Assembly (NCBI GenBank): GCA_036365455.1
Contig: JAWQUS010000002.1
Span: forward strand, 5,704,001-5,768,000
DNA from: Macrosoma leucophasiata
Taxonomy: Eukaryota; Arthropoda; Insecta; Lepidoptera; Hedylidae
Direction: 5' to 3'
Length of the DNA stretch: 64,000 nt
The stretch's first letter is position 1. Every line of letters begins with the position of its first letter. Under the pieces are notes generated by a model. The model was given only the letters and a program-made list of their open reading frames with translations, ran no database searches and was not told the DNA's origin. Of this stretch, positions 1-9,057 are shown in pieces. A program made the position numbers and the translations under genes.

Positions 1-439
1 TAAAATATAAGTCAGCAAAGTTTGAAGTTCACAGCATAGATAAAAGGGTTATTCAACTCCTCGTAGGAATTAAGTGATAAAAACATCCTTTGAGTCAAAA
101 GTGATATGTATGTATGAAGGGTTGTATGATTGATTGGTTCGCCAAGTTTCAGGATGAGGAAACGTATAAGCGATATTGAAATTCCCGACGGTATACGATA
201 CTTGGAATTCGTTTTGTTGATATTACGAGTTTTTTTTTGGGACAGTTCCAGGTATTTTTATCTCAGAGATATCATCCAATTTGAAGTAAAAGTAATAGAT
301 CTTGTATAAAAATATACTTATTTTCGTATTATTTGTATTTGCTCAACCTACGGAGCATTCAAGTAATACTTAGTTTAGAAATTAAAGGAAAAAGGGAAAG
401 AAAACTTTGACTTCGGGCAGGAATTGAACCACAACGAGC
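1..439. other. No feature recognised
   Basis: AT-rich sequence with no convincing coding region, RNA gene or repeat shared with the rest of the window. It ends at the TSD of the Penelope-like insertion. Confidence 0.5.
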
Positions 440-452
440 ATATCGGTTCATT

Positions 453-615
453 ATATGTTCTTAGGTTTTCGCGAGCTACACTCATTGAAATAAAACTATT
501 ATTACGGATTTATCTCGCGTATATTAAACTAAAATGATTTTTAAAATCAACCCGACGTTTCGGTCGCTTTTCAGCTTCCGTGGTCCCGGGCAGACTGAGG
601 TGACATTTGTCTGAC
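453..615 (+). repeat. Left inverted terminal repeat of the Penelope-like element
   Basis: This arm includes ATCTCGCGTATATTAAACT, then the CCGACGTTTCGGTCGC block and GTCCCGGGCAGACTGAGGTG. The right arm at 1008-1141 carries the same blocks in inverted order with few differences. Read on the minus strand, the block CTGAAAAGCGACCGAAACGTC resembles parts of a hammerhead ribozyme core (CUGANGA...GAAAC), but one core base differs and I could not fold it. Confidence 0.75.
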
Positions 616-741
616 AGTTGTCAAACGAAGAGAGCTGTATCCACCCGCGTTTAAAAGCACATTGCTGATATCAAAAACCGAAGAACAGGGAGGTTTGCAG
701 TCTGTGAACACATAGCGGATAAGCCGAACCATTACACCCGG

Positions 742-890
742 TTTGATAAAGTTCAAATACTCGCTAGAGAACACAAACCCATTCCACGAATGGTACGCGA
801 GGCCTTTGAAATTAAAAAACACCCAAATTTCAATAGATGGATGGCGATTATCAACATCATGGGGTCCCATACTTAGCAAAATTAAATCCC
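742..890 (+). pseudogene. C-terminal remnant of a Penelope-like protein (region after GIY-YIG)
   Basis: From 742 one frame reads a segment containing VREAFEIKKHPNFNR. At about 836 the reading passes to the +1 frame, which continues with DGWRLSTSWGPIL. Together these resemble the conserved tail found after the GIY-YIG endonuclease domain of Penelope-like elements (a charged EAxEIxKHxxxFNR stretch followed by DGWxLSxxWxPxL). The frame change shows that the copy is dead. The GIY-YIG catalytic residues and the reverse transcriptase are not present. Recognition rests on family knowledge and the short match, so confidence is moderate. Confidence 0.55.
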
Positions 891-1007
891 AGCCGCAGCA
901 GTCTGCAAGACCTGAAGATACCATAAGTCATTTTTGCGTTAATCCTGAACGCTACGCAAGGCGTTTACGAAATCGATGGAGGTAGCTACATATAATTTTT
1001 CAATCTT

Positions 1008-1141
1008 CTGTCAGACAAATGTCACCTCAGTCTGCCCGGGACCACGGAACCTGAAAAGCGACCGAAACGTCGGGTTGATTTTAAACATTCATTTTTAGTT
1101 TAATATGCGCGAGATAAATCCGTAGAAATAGTTTTGTTTCA
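1008..1141 (-). repeat. Right inverted terminal repeat of the Penelope-like element
   Basis: Inverted counterpart of 453-615. It contains GCGACCGAAACGTCGGGTTG and TTAATATGCGCGAGATAAAT, and it abuts the TSD at 1142. Confidence 0.75.
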
Positions 1142-1154
1142 ATATCGGTTCATT

Positions 1155-1654
1155 GTTCGGTTGACTGATTGCACTAGTCGTTACGTCCCGACGATACGTA
1201 ATAATCCATATTAACCATATCTAATATTAAAAATGTGAGAGTCATTCTCTCCGTCCATTTGTCATGTATTCACAAGCAAACTGCCGAATCGATTGTGATG
1301 ATTTTTCAAAGAAATAGTTTAAGCTTTGAGGAAGCACCTTTTTCTGTCAATGTCAAAGATAACGTATGAAGTTGCGGGAAACAGTAGTGCAAAAGCACAG
1401 AATAATAATGAACAAAAAAAAAACAACAATGAAGAGTATTTAAATTTTTATGATGAAAAAAAATGTAACAAACACAATATTCGACTGACGACAGGCTTTT
1501 GCTACAGCCCAGTTTATTACTCTAAGTTTTACGTCATCACAGCTTTTACGGCAGCTTTGTGGACAATCATTACCGAAAAACGTACCCAGCAAAATTATTG
1601 TGGTATTTAAATCCTCTTTTGTGTTTAGACCTTTTTTGTGGTCGAGGTGGAAAT
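1155..1654. other. No feature recognised
   Basis: AT-rich; short open frames here (for example 1326-1610) have low-complexity Asn/Lys-rich translations and no recognisable motif. Confidence 0.5.
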
Positions 1655-2320
1655 GGAATATTTCAAACAGCGGCGGACCGGAGGGGAGTAGCCATATGCA
1701 GGTTTTCCCCTCTGTCTAATTACAAGCCCAAATTGTCCTACGCCTGTCGCCCAGATGTTTAAATGTGTGCGTGAAATTGTGTATGTATTTCGAAGCGCGC
1801 ATGGCCCAGCGGCTGGTGTAGATCATAAGCGATCTACTCGGTTAAGCAATACGGGCGCGGTCGGGTAGTATGATGGGTGACCGCTAGTAGCAAATTAAAT
1901 GCGCGTTACCGTGCTTCGGAGGGCACGTTAAGCCATCGGTCCCGGTTGCTATCGATGGATAGCAGTCGTTAAACCTTGTCGGAGGCGGTTTGAAAAACAT
2001 CCGACAGCGGATTGGCCACTAACCCACCCACCTCCACCAATCCGCATTGGAGCAGCGTGGTGGAGTAAGCTCCAGGCCTCCCCCCAAAAAGGGGAGAGAC
2101 TCGTGCCCAGCAGTGGGACGTATAATGGGTTGCCATTATTATTATGATATTATTATTTTTTTATTTTTTAGTGTGTGTGTACACACACAGTGTATCACAC
2201 GTAGTTCCCCCCGCGAAAAATGACAGATTGTTTTGCATCGGTAATAAGAGCTCTGGCTACTCCCCTTCGGTCCGCCGCGGTGGTCGGTGGCCCGTGTTGC
2301 TCTATGATATCAAACGACAC
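1655..2320. mobile_element. Unclassified element with inverted ends, interrupted by a SINE
   Basis: The left end contains GCGGCGGACCGGAGGGGAGT and the right end (about 2255-2285) its inverted counterpart, CTACTCCCCTTCGGTCCGCC. A second, partial copy lies at 16262-16510 in the opposite orientation; it shares the CGGCGGACC...GGGAGTAGCC end, the GTTACCGATGCAAA stretch and the TTTCACGCACA segment. This shows it is a dispersed element. No transposase is visible. A 5S-like SINE is inserted at 1792-2150. Confidence 0.55.
1792..2150 (+). mobile_element. 5S rRNA-like SINE, full length, with RTE-like 3' tail
   Basis: The head (about 1836-1893) contains GGTTAAGCAATACGGGCGCG followed by TAGTATGATGGGTGACCGC. 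This matches the layout of the internal promoter region of 5S rRNA (TTAAGCA..GTCGGGCGCGGT.AGTA.TTGGATGGGTGACCGC). The 3' end reads CCCAGCAGTGGGACGTATAA then an ATT-rich tail, resembling the RTE 3' end in this window (TTCAGCAGTGGACGTCTTAT then GATGAT). The inference is a 5S-derived SINE mobilised by RTE machinery. Related copies: 6612-6735, 16903-17000, 34185-34290 and 54698-55046. A tRNA-like head was considered, but the 5S match is better. Confidence 0.65.
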
Positions 2321-2671
2321 TCTGAAGGATGGGGTAAATGTGTTTTTTATGTCAATAGGTCAGCCTACAGGCAAACCAGTTTAAGGCTGAACAAAGACGC
2401 CTAGGAAGGAAGTTTATGGTGGTACCATTTACACGTAGAGGTTGTAAAAAACGTACAAAGTAAATTGTGGAAGGGCTCCACGCGTCAAACTTGTAGGTAT
2501 AAGAGCTTGGCAGCAAAATTTGAAGATTTTATGTTTCCAAACCTCAAAAAGAAAAAATGAACCCTCGTTTAGTTGCCTGTCGGCGTCCTTATTGTTTTTC
2601 TTGAGAACACGTGATGATATCCAGTTGAAGTTAAATAATTAGATGCCAAACACTATATTTTCAGGTACGAT
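2321..2671. other. No feature recognised
   Basis: Unassigned sequence between the inverted-end element and the inverted repeat at 2672. Confidence 0.45.
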
Positions 2672-3210
2672 TCCGAACTCCGCTGCACGCAACAGTGGTG
2701 CCGCCGTAGTGCTACTGCAGCACTACTGGTCTCCATATATTATCTATACGTTTATATGAGACTAGCTGTGCCCGTGACTTCGCCCGCGTGGGAATTTATG
2801 ATTGTTCAGTATCTGGTTGTCTAGTTGTTGTATCAGTACCCGGACGAAGTCGTGGGCGCAGCTAGTATAAAAGTAGCCTTAGTTACTCCTTATTACATCA
2901 GCTATCTGCCAGCGAAAGTTCCGTCAAAATCGGTAAAGCCGTTCCCGAGATTAGCGGGAACAAACAGACAGACAGACGAAAATTGTAAAAAATGTTGTTT
3001 TAGTATATGTACCGTGTATACATACATATGCATTTAGTAAAAAGCGGTTATTTTAATATTACAAACAGACACTCCAATTTTATTTATTTGTATAGATTAC
3101 ATTCCGAGCCACGCGACATGTCGCGGCAGCAACGCATATCGAGATAGAAAATCGATAAATATGGCGCCGCGGCAGCACTGCAGCGGCAGCACTGGTGCGT
3201 GCAGCGCAGT
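2672..3210. repeat. Inverted-repeat pair flanking a small Helitron
   Basis: CTCCGCTGCACGCAACAGTG (from about 2678) and, inverted, CACTGGTGCGTGCAGCGCAG (about 3188-3207) form imperfect arms of about 40 bp, rich in GCAGCAGTG. The Helitron at 2762-3096 lies between them. The pair may be the ends of a small TIR element into which the Helitron inserted; no TSD was recognised. Confidence 0.4.
2762..3096 (-). mobile_element. Non-autonomous Helitron-like element
   Basis: On the minus strand it begins TCTATACAAATAAATAAAAT and ends ...GCACAGCTAG followed by T, as expected for Helitrons (5' TC, 3' CTAG, insertion between A and T). It contains the CAGACAGACAGACG stretch typical of this family. It closely matches 48328-48620. 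Both carry an inverted copy of the 3' end about 80-100 bp inside, so CTAGCTG...GACTTCG and CGAAGTC...CAGCTAG can pair. No coding capacity. Confidence 0.7.
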
Positions 3211-3433
3211 TTTTTTTTAATGTAATTGAAGTGGCAAACAAGCATGCAGTTCACATTGATGTTAAGTGATGACTGCAGCCATTACAAAGACCAAGGTCAA
3301 AATGCAGATGCGTTGCCACTCCTGAGGCCTAAGGTGTTATGCCTCAGTGTTGGATATTACAGGGCCGTACATTACCACCTGACCACTACCATTTAGCGGC
3401 AGTATATTTCGTAATGGGGTGGTACTAAGCTCC
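3205..3433 (-). mobile_element. SINE-like ~290 bp repeat, partial copy
   Basis: Contains the family blocks CAAACAAGCATGCAGTTCAC, ATGTTAAGTGATGACTGCAG and ACTCCTGAGGCCTAAGGTGT. It lies head to head with the next copy (3434-3727). The family's A-rich end corresponds to the left side here. No RNA polymerase III boxes were recognised, so the class is uncertain. Confidence 0.7.
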
Positions 3434-3727
3434 AGTGACGGAGCTCGCAGGCGTAGGCACTATATACTTGCCGCTAAAGAGTAGTGTTCAGCACTATCAT
3501 GCTCCGGTCAGGTAGTAATGTATGGCCTTGTAATTTCCGGCACAGAGGCATAACACACATTAATCTATAACAGCTAAGGTCTCAGGGGTGGCAACGCATT
3601 AAATGCCAATTTTGAGCATCGGTTCTTATGTAGATGTCTATAGTACATAATGTGATGTATGTAATATGATTTATATAATGTGAACTGCATACTTGTTAGC
3701 CAGTTTGCCACCATTACATAAAAAACG
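3434..3727 (+). mobile_element. SINE-like ~290 bp repeat
   Basis: Reads AGCTCCAGTGACGGAGCTCG at the start, then TTGCCGCTAAA, GTGTTCAGCACTATC and CCGGCACAGAGGCATAACAC, and ends ..CCATTACATAAAAAA. This is the consensus orientation with an A-rich 3' end. It is inverted relative to 3205-3433. Confidence 0.7.
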
Positions 3728-4324
3728 CGAAACTAAAACCAAGTCGTCAAATATAATATGAGAAAGTGTACAATTGCTTAGCTTTGAGTTTTGAAAATAC
3801 ACTGTAAAGTAAGATATTCAAAGTAGTTTCGTGTAAGTTTATGTATATTTTATCTCATATCATCTGCGAAGCAGTGGAGTGTACCTCATTAACATAAATA
3901 TGGCAATATTTGGCGCAGTCGGTGGATTCCTCTATACAGCTTGCAGGAGCCAAGAAAAATAATACAATATTCACTGTTTTACATGAATTTCTCTGTTGTG
4001 GTTCTTTCGAGAAGTAATTTAAAAATGTGTTTTGTTGAAAATTTCTAGTCAATTTTAGTTTGTGATTTTGTGACAGAAGTAAGTTTTAAGTTTTTTTAAC
4101 GTAATCAGTGGCCAACAAATTCAGTTCACATTGATGGTAAAGTAAAAAAAAAGTCAAAAGTTTTTGATTTGGAATTACATGAATCGCTTAGGTATGTATG
4201 TTACGGCATCAATTACTATTTTAAACTATGGTGAATAACAATAGACACACATGCTAAGTCAATAAGTTACAAGTTGCAAGAATTGATAATCATGAAATAT
4301 GTACTAGGTACGTATTTTTTATGT
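3728..4324. other. No feature recognised
   Basis: AT-rich spacer; the short open frame at 3855-4052 (minus) has no recognisable motif. Confidence 0.45.
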
Positions 4325-4570
4325 ACTTACAGTAAGTGGCAAACCTGCGTGCAGTTCACATTGATGGTAAGTGATGACACCATGCAGATGCGTTGCCACT
4401 CCTGAGGCCTAAGGTATGATGCCTCTGTGCCGGAAATTATAGAGCCGTACATTACCACCTGACGGGAACACGATAGTGCTGAACACTACAATTTAGCGGA
4501 AAGTAAATTAGGTAATGCGGTGGTGCCTATGCCCGCGAGCTCCGTCACTGGAGATCTACCACCAGTCAAA
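4325..4570 (-). mobile_element. SINE-like ~290 bp repeat
   Basis: Contains CAGTTCACATTGATGGTAAG, CCACTCCTGAGGCCTAAGGT and CGCGAGCTCCGTCACTGGAG in the inverted orientation of the family; slightly truncated. Confidence 0.7.
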
Positions 4571-5343
4571 TGTATATTAGTAGAATGTCTCATTTCCTCT
4601 TTTACAAACTGATAACAAAGAGATGGTAAGTGAATACATTAACCCGTGGACATTACGTGGTACTGGGTTTATGGGCGTAGACAAGGGGTGGCAGGAGAGG
4701 GCTGCTCCTCCCTAGAGATAAGAAAATAGCGCAATCTACAAGAAAAACTGAAATAAGTACATGTAGGTACATACCTATTCATAGAACCAAACCGCCACCC
4801 TCTATATCGTCGGCTGGTGACGCCCTTGACTAAGTTCGTCCAAAAATTGGAATTTATATACCAAAACCAGGTATTAAGGATGACATCTCAGAGAATGAAG
4901 GCCTGCTACCATTGACATACTGAAGTAGTTAATCTCTCTGTTACACTTCAAATAATTCAATCTGAAACTGTTGCCTCACCTCGCATTATCTAAAATTAAA
5001 AGGTTTTAACATTTTCCGCTCTCTTTGCCACGTAGAAACCCGAAAAAAATCTAAACTCTTTTACATTGAAAATACTCGTTATTTGGACCGAAACGTTCGC
5101 AAATACAGGACGTCAGCGGATGCGAAGGCTGTGTTTCGGCCCGTTATGCTCCATTGCTTTTTATTGGCCAAATATTGTCGCCGCAAACAAAATATGTTAT
5201 ATCTTTTTGAGAGGGATGAATATTTGTAGTAAATTCGTTTCCCTTTCCTCTCAAAAAATATCTATACATTTTTATTATTTTTTTAAATATAAATGAAGCG
5301 TTGAAGATGTTTAAGAAAAACAAAGGTCTATGATATTTAAGGT
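4571..5343. other. No feature recognised
   Basis: Unassigned. An open frame at 5066-5296 is short and shows no domain. Confidence 0.4.
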
Positions 5344-5445
5344 AACATAGACAACTCTCGCTCGCGCCGGGACGCAATGATCCCACCGAATTATTCGGTC
5401 CACTAGCGAAATAATTTTCTACTACTGGAAGATAATTCTTCATCT
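5344..5445. repeat. Dispersed CCACTAG-type repeat, copy 1
   Basis: GCGCCGGGACGCAATGATCC followed by CCACTAGCGAAATAATTTTC and a TTCTTC stretch. Related sequences occur at 26855-26945, 27285-27375 and 54560-54640, all with a GGGAC..GAC..CACTAGTGG core. Class unknown. Confidence 0.4.
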
Positions 5446-5599
5446 GAAATGTTGTCGATAAATATCTGCATTAACACCGTAAATGTGCATTGCTACTGTT
5501 ATGGCTGACATTATGTCAATAATCGCAGGTCGTACAGTATATAACTACATAATTATAATACACATTTGGGTCTCTACAAGCTCTAGGCGGTCCATAGTG

Positions 5600-6016
5600 T
5601 CTCAAGAAAAGGTCTTTGACCAGTGTGTGTTGCTTGACCAGTAATGACATATTGGACAGAACTGGTCTCTCATAAGAGGGCACAAGGTCACTTAGAGAGC
5701 AATGGAGAAAGCTATGCTTGGAGTTTCTCTGCGAGATCTAACCAGAACTAAAAAGATCCGCATGAGAACCAAAGTTACCGACATAGCTAGAGAGACTCAA
5801 GTCGCAGTGGGTAGGGCAAATAGCTCTAAAAACTGACAGCCGTTGGGGCAGAAGACTTGAAAACGAAGCGTAGGCAGGCCTCCCACAAGATGGACCGACG
5901 ACCTGGTGAAGGTCACGGGCAATCGCTGGATGAGGGCAGGACCGTTCGTTGTGATAATCTTTGGGGGAGGACTTTGTTCAACAGTGGACGTCTCTTGGCC
6001 GAAATGATGATGATGA
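5600..6016 (+). pseudogene. RTE retrotransposon 3' fragment, decayed
   Basis: Aligns along its length with the last ~450 bp of the intact RTE at 13088-16241: ATGGAGAAAGCTATGCTTGG, then AGATGGACCGACGACCTGGT and the terminal GTTCAACAGTGGACGTCTCT followed by GATGATGATGA. Stops and small indels break the frame. It begins within the C-terminal region of the ORF, consistent with a 5'-truncated old insertion. The shared AAGGTCT at both ends is too short to call as a TSD. Confidence 0.8.
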
Positions 6017-6334
6017 AGGTCTAGGAATAAAAATATGAAAATAAACGCTAAAACTGTGAAATATTAAATGAAGGAATATTTAGCTCACAACAAAAACGTT
6101 ATAGGCTCATTACGGCTCATTCGGGTTAGGTTTTTGTCTGCCGTTTTCAATAATTAATTTTACAGTTCGCCAGTTTCACTAACCTAGTTTTCGAAGGATA
6201 ATTGGATTTCGTAGGTTCCATAAATCCGTCCTCAAAACTAACTCGCTATTATTTTCGCCTACATTATTTTTATGTAACTTTCTGCAAACTCTGGCAGATA
6301 TTTCCGAATACGACTAAAAGTTATTCAATTAGAT
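6017..6334. other. No feature recognised
   Basis: Unassigned AT-rich sequence. Confidence 0.4.
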
Positions 6335-6480
6335 GTGTTCTAAGGTTTTTGCGAGCTAGAATCATTGAACGAAAACTATTTTTACAGAATCATCTCGCGT
6401 ATATTAACTTAAATGATTTTTAAAATCAACCCGACGTTTCGGTCCCTTTTCAGCTTCCGTGGTCGTAAATTTCGTGGTCC
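6335..6480 (+). repeat. Solo Penelope-like terminal repeat
   Basis: Matches the left terminal repeat at 453-615: TTTTTGCGAGCTAGA, ATCTCGCGTATATTAAC, ATCAACCCGACGTTTCGGTC and AGCTTCCGTGGTC. No internal Penelope coding sequence accompanies it. Confidence 0.7.
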
Positions 6481-6532
6481 AGACTGCGAGACCTCAATTA
6501 AACCTCATTCTATGTTGACATTTATTTAATTA

Positions 6533-6843
6533 CTAGTGTCCCGCCCCAGTTTCGCGCGTTTGTAATTTTACCTACCCTTTCCTATTCATCTTAGCATGAT
6601 GTTATATATCCTTATAATAATAATGGAAATCCTTGATACGTCCCACTGCTGGGCACGAGTCTTTCCCCTTCTTGGGAGGAGTAGATCGCTTCCGATCTAT
6701 ATCAGCCACGGGGCCATGCGCGCTTCAATCCTTATAAATGGGCTATCTAATACTGAAATAATTTTTACAGGGAGAAGTTCCTGAGATTAGCCGTTTAAGC
6801 AAACAAACAAACAAACTCTTCAGCTTTATAATATTAGTATAGA
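6533..6843 (-). mobile_element. Non-autonomous Helitron-like element interrupted by a SINE
   Basis: On the minus strand it starts TCTATACTAATATTATAAAG and ends CTAG followed by T (CTAG at 6533-6536). Helitron sequence is interrupted at about 6612-6735 by an inverted 5S-like SINE fragment and resumes with GGAGAAGTTCCTGAGATTAG. No coding capacity. Confidence 0.7.
6612..6735 (-). mobile_element. 5S-like SINE, internally deleted
   Basis: The minus strand carries head sequence (GCGCGCATGGCCCCGTGG, GATATAGATCGGAAG) joined directly to the tail (ACTCGTGCCCAGCAGTGGGA, then CCATTATTATTATAAG). The whole middle of the SINE is missing. It is nested in the Helitron at 6533-6843. Confidence 0.65.
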
Positions 6844-7184
6844 TTCAATTGCAAGCAAGTGCTGCAATTTCAAAATAACTAGCGTAGACATTTACAGAGC
6901 AAATAAAAATAGTAGCAAGAAACATTAACTATTGCGACAGGGCAATTTGTTAAACAGCGTCTCACAAGAAAATAAAGTCCACTTAAAAGAAAACAATAAG
7001 AAAAGTATTTGTCAGGTGGCAGCGAACAATAAGTCTGCGTTTCCACTAGATTTTTGCGCAGCAGTTGATGGCAAAAAACCTACACCACTAGAAGAGGTAA
7101 CTTCTTTTTACCTGCTTATCGTTGTTTCAGTGGTCCAGGGCAAAGTATGTTTGTTGTATGTTTATAATATTAATAATATAATAA
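6844..7184. other. No feature recognised
   Basis: The open frame 6932-7330 crosses this stretch but has no domain and runs into the repetitive CGAATATTCGG sequence. Confidence 0.4.
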
Positions 7185-7295
7185 TAAGAGATGCGCCGAA
7201 TATTCGGTTGGTATTCGGTATTCGGCATCTTTTGCACTATTCGTATTCGGCCGAATTATTCGAATTTTTGGTGCCGAATTTATTGGGTTCGAATA
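7185..7295. repeat. ATTCGG / CCGAAT simple-sequence cluster
   Basis: Repeated GCCGAATATTCGG, GGTATTCGG, ATTCGTATTCGGCCG and GTGCCGAATTT motifs on both strands. Possibly a piece of a MITE end; unclassified. Confidence 0.5.
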
Positions 7296-7659
7296 TTTAT
7301 ATTTTATTTGCTACACGACATGGTATATAACTGCAAAATAAAAATTATCATGTTAATTTATAAGCCAAAGAAATACATACCTAAAGAATGTGTTGAATAA
7401 AATTAAAAAAAAAACCATTAAATTACAAATCAACATATTCTTAACTTGAACGGGTCGTCTGTGTTCGAGGTTGTAAGGAAGATAAATTAGAATAAGTAGC
7501 TTAGGGTTCTCTTTATCTATATCTGACCTTACCTGACGTTTTAATCCCTAATCTAAAATGACATAATTTTTTATACTTTTTTCAGGATATAAAATATTTC
7601 AGGATATAATTTTATATATGTTCACGCTTATTAGCCTTCATTAGAAGGCTCCCGGTCAC
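7296..7659. other. No feature recognised
   Basis: AT-rich spacer preceding the RTE fragment. Confidence 0.4.
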
Positions 7660-7754
7660 CAAGTTCCGGTCCCTGCGCGATTCAATCAGAAATGTTTAGA
7701 TCCGCATCCGCAGAATCATAGTAACCGATATAGCCCACCAAATTAAATTGAAAC

Positions 7755-8792
7755 ATGATACATGAAATTGAAACTGTAAAATTAAAAGGTTATACAAAAT
7801 ACTTACCCCATCACGTCACTCTTCATCGTCCAACTTCTCTTGAAAACGCACCGCACCCTTCGGTTAAACATGCAATCAATTTTGATCTGGCAACAGATCA
7901 AAGCGAAATAGACGCATTATGTACCCCTGACACTGTTAAAATATTTACAGATGGTAGCAAACACTCAAACAATGTCGGTGCCGCTTATGTCATTCATAGA
8001 CCAAATAACACCAAAATTATAAAGAAATTTAAATTACACCATAGTTGTTCAGTATTCCAGGCAGAACTCTTGGCCATTGAAAAGTCAATAGCATGGATAC
8101 ATAGCAGTAACACCTTCAATGCAGCCATACTCTCTGATAGTATGTCGGCACTACAAGAAATTTCTAATCCAAACTCTAACAACTCACAAGTCAACTCCAT
8201 TCATAAATACTATAGCCAACTTTCAGAAAACATATCTTTTATATGGATCAAAGCACACAACAAAATATTAGGCAATGAAGAAGCCGACAGCGCGGCAAAG
8301 GACGCTGCACTTCTACATAAAGCCCCTGATTTCAAGGAGTTTCCGATAAGCTTTGTGAAGCATATTCTAAAAGATGAAACTGCATTATCAAGTAACAAAA
8401 ATTACATAGAATCACGAACTGGCGAACACACCCGAAAATGGTTACCCGACTTGAATGCAATAAACGAGTTACACAAAATAGGCTACCCAAGTTTCCACCT
8501 CACTCAAGTTTTTACCGGGCACGGTTACCATAAACAATATCTCCATAGATTGAAAATCACTCCCTCGGACAAATGTCCCTGTGATGACACTTCAATTCAA
8601 AGCATCCACCATCTGCTAACTGATTGTCTTCGCTACAGTAACGCTCGCTTCACTCACATAAACACATGCAATATGCTCAATATAGACCCATTCAAATTAG
8701 AAAGCATCCTACAAAAAGAAAGTACAAGAAACACATTCAATCAGTTCACTAAACACATTGTCAACACCTTAAAGCAGTTCAACAATACATGA
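7755..8792 (+). CDS. LINE ORF2 C-terminal part: RNase H domain and zinc-finger-like tail (truncated)
   Basis: An open frame of 345 residues with no stop. From the chosen Met, residues ~60-190 form an RNase H1 fold domain: FTDGSK (Asp66), FQAELLAIE (Glu104), LSDSMSAL (Asp128) and NEEADSAAK (Asp178) supply the D-E-D-D active-site set. Residues ~274-292 show CPC...HH...C, like the C-terminal zinc-binding motif of R1/Jockey-superfamily LINEs. In the complete element this lies downstream of reverse transcriptase, and the RNase H degrades the RNA of the RNA-DNA hybrid. The endonuclease and RT are missing because the copy is 5'-truncated at 7744. The Met at 7755 is therefore internal, not a true start. 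Exact clade is uncertain. Confidence 0.8.
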   Translation: MIHEIETVKLKGYTKYLPHHVTLHRPTSLENAPHPSVKHAINFDLATDQSEIDALCTPDTVKIFTDGSKHSNNVGAAYVIHRPNNTKIIKKFKLHHSCSVFQAELLAIEKSIAWIHSSNTFNAAILSDSMSALQEISNPNSNNSQVNSIHKYYSQLSENISFIWIKAHNKILGNEEADSAAKDAALLHKAPDFKEFPISFVKHILKDETALSSNKNYIESRTGEHTRKWLPDLNAINELHKIGYPSFHLTQVFTGHGYHKQYLHRLKITPSDKCPCDDTSIQSIHHLLTDCLRYSNARFTHINTCNMLNIDPFKLESILQKESTRNTFNQFTKHIVNTLKQFNNT

Positions 8793-8956
8793 GATATCAT
8801 CACATAATAACTAAACTCAAAATACATATCTAACCCACTCTATACACACCTTTCATCTTGATACTGACTTAAGTCGCCCGTAAACCGTAGCGAGGACTTC
8901 TGTCAAGTCATCCACAACATTACTTACTCCTCTTGTTTAATTATACAAAGGAGACA

Positions 8957-8977
8957 AAAAAAAAAAAAAAAAAAAAA
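8957..8977 (+). other. Poly(A) tail of the LINE
   Basis: An uninterrupted A run following GGAGAC, directly before the 3' TSD copy. Confidence 0.9.
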
Positions 8978-9007
8978 GCCCACCAAATGGCGAAACTCAA
9001 GTGGCGG

Positions 9008-9057
9008 CCGTCAGTTCTTCTAACTATGTACCCACTACATAGTTAAAAGAACTGACG
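9008..9057. repeat. Near-perfect hairpin
   Basis: CCGTCAGTTCTT.TAACTATGTA and its complement TACATAGTTAAAAGAACTGACGG are separated by only a few bases (one mismatch in the stem). It interrupts RTE-derived sequence, so it arose after that insertion. Confidence 0.85.

Larger units (their letters stand above)
440..1154 (+). mobile_element. Penelope-like retroelement remnant with inverted terminal repeats
   Basis: The sequence ATATCGGTTCATT occurs at 440-452 and exactly again at 1142-1154, a 13-bp TSD that bounds a 689 bp insertion. The ends (about 453-615 and 1008-1141) are long inverted copies of each other: the left arm contains CCCGACGTTTCGGTCGC and the right arm its complement. The interior codes for the tail of a Penelope-type protein (see pseudogene at 742-890). 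Terminal repeats in direct or inverted orientation and TSDs of about this size are known for Penelope-like elements. Only the C-terminal end of the ORF survives; the reverse transcriptase is absent. The same terminal repeat recurs at 6335-6480. Confidence 0.7.
7732..8988 (+). mobile_element. 5'-truncated R1/Jockey-group LINE with 12-bp TSD
   Basis: AGCCCACCAAAT at 7732-7743 is repeated exactly at 8977-8988, right after a run of about 22 A. The element body is therefore 7744-8976: the 3' part of a LINE ORF, a ~165 bp 3' UTR and a poly(A) tail. It landed inside an older RTE fragment, which orders the two insertions. Confidence 0.9.

Noticed and set aside
1326..1610. 94-residue ORF
   Set aside because: Asn/Lys-rich low-complexity translation and no domain; likely chance in AT-rich DNA.
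6932..7330. 132-residue ORF
   Set aside because: No motif, and its C-terminal part is the CGAATATTCGG repeat.
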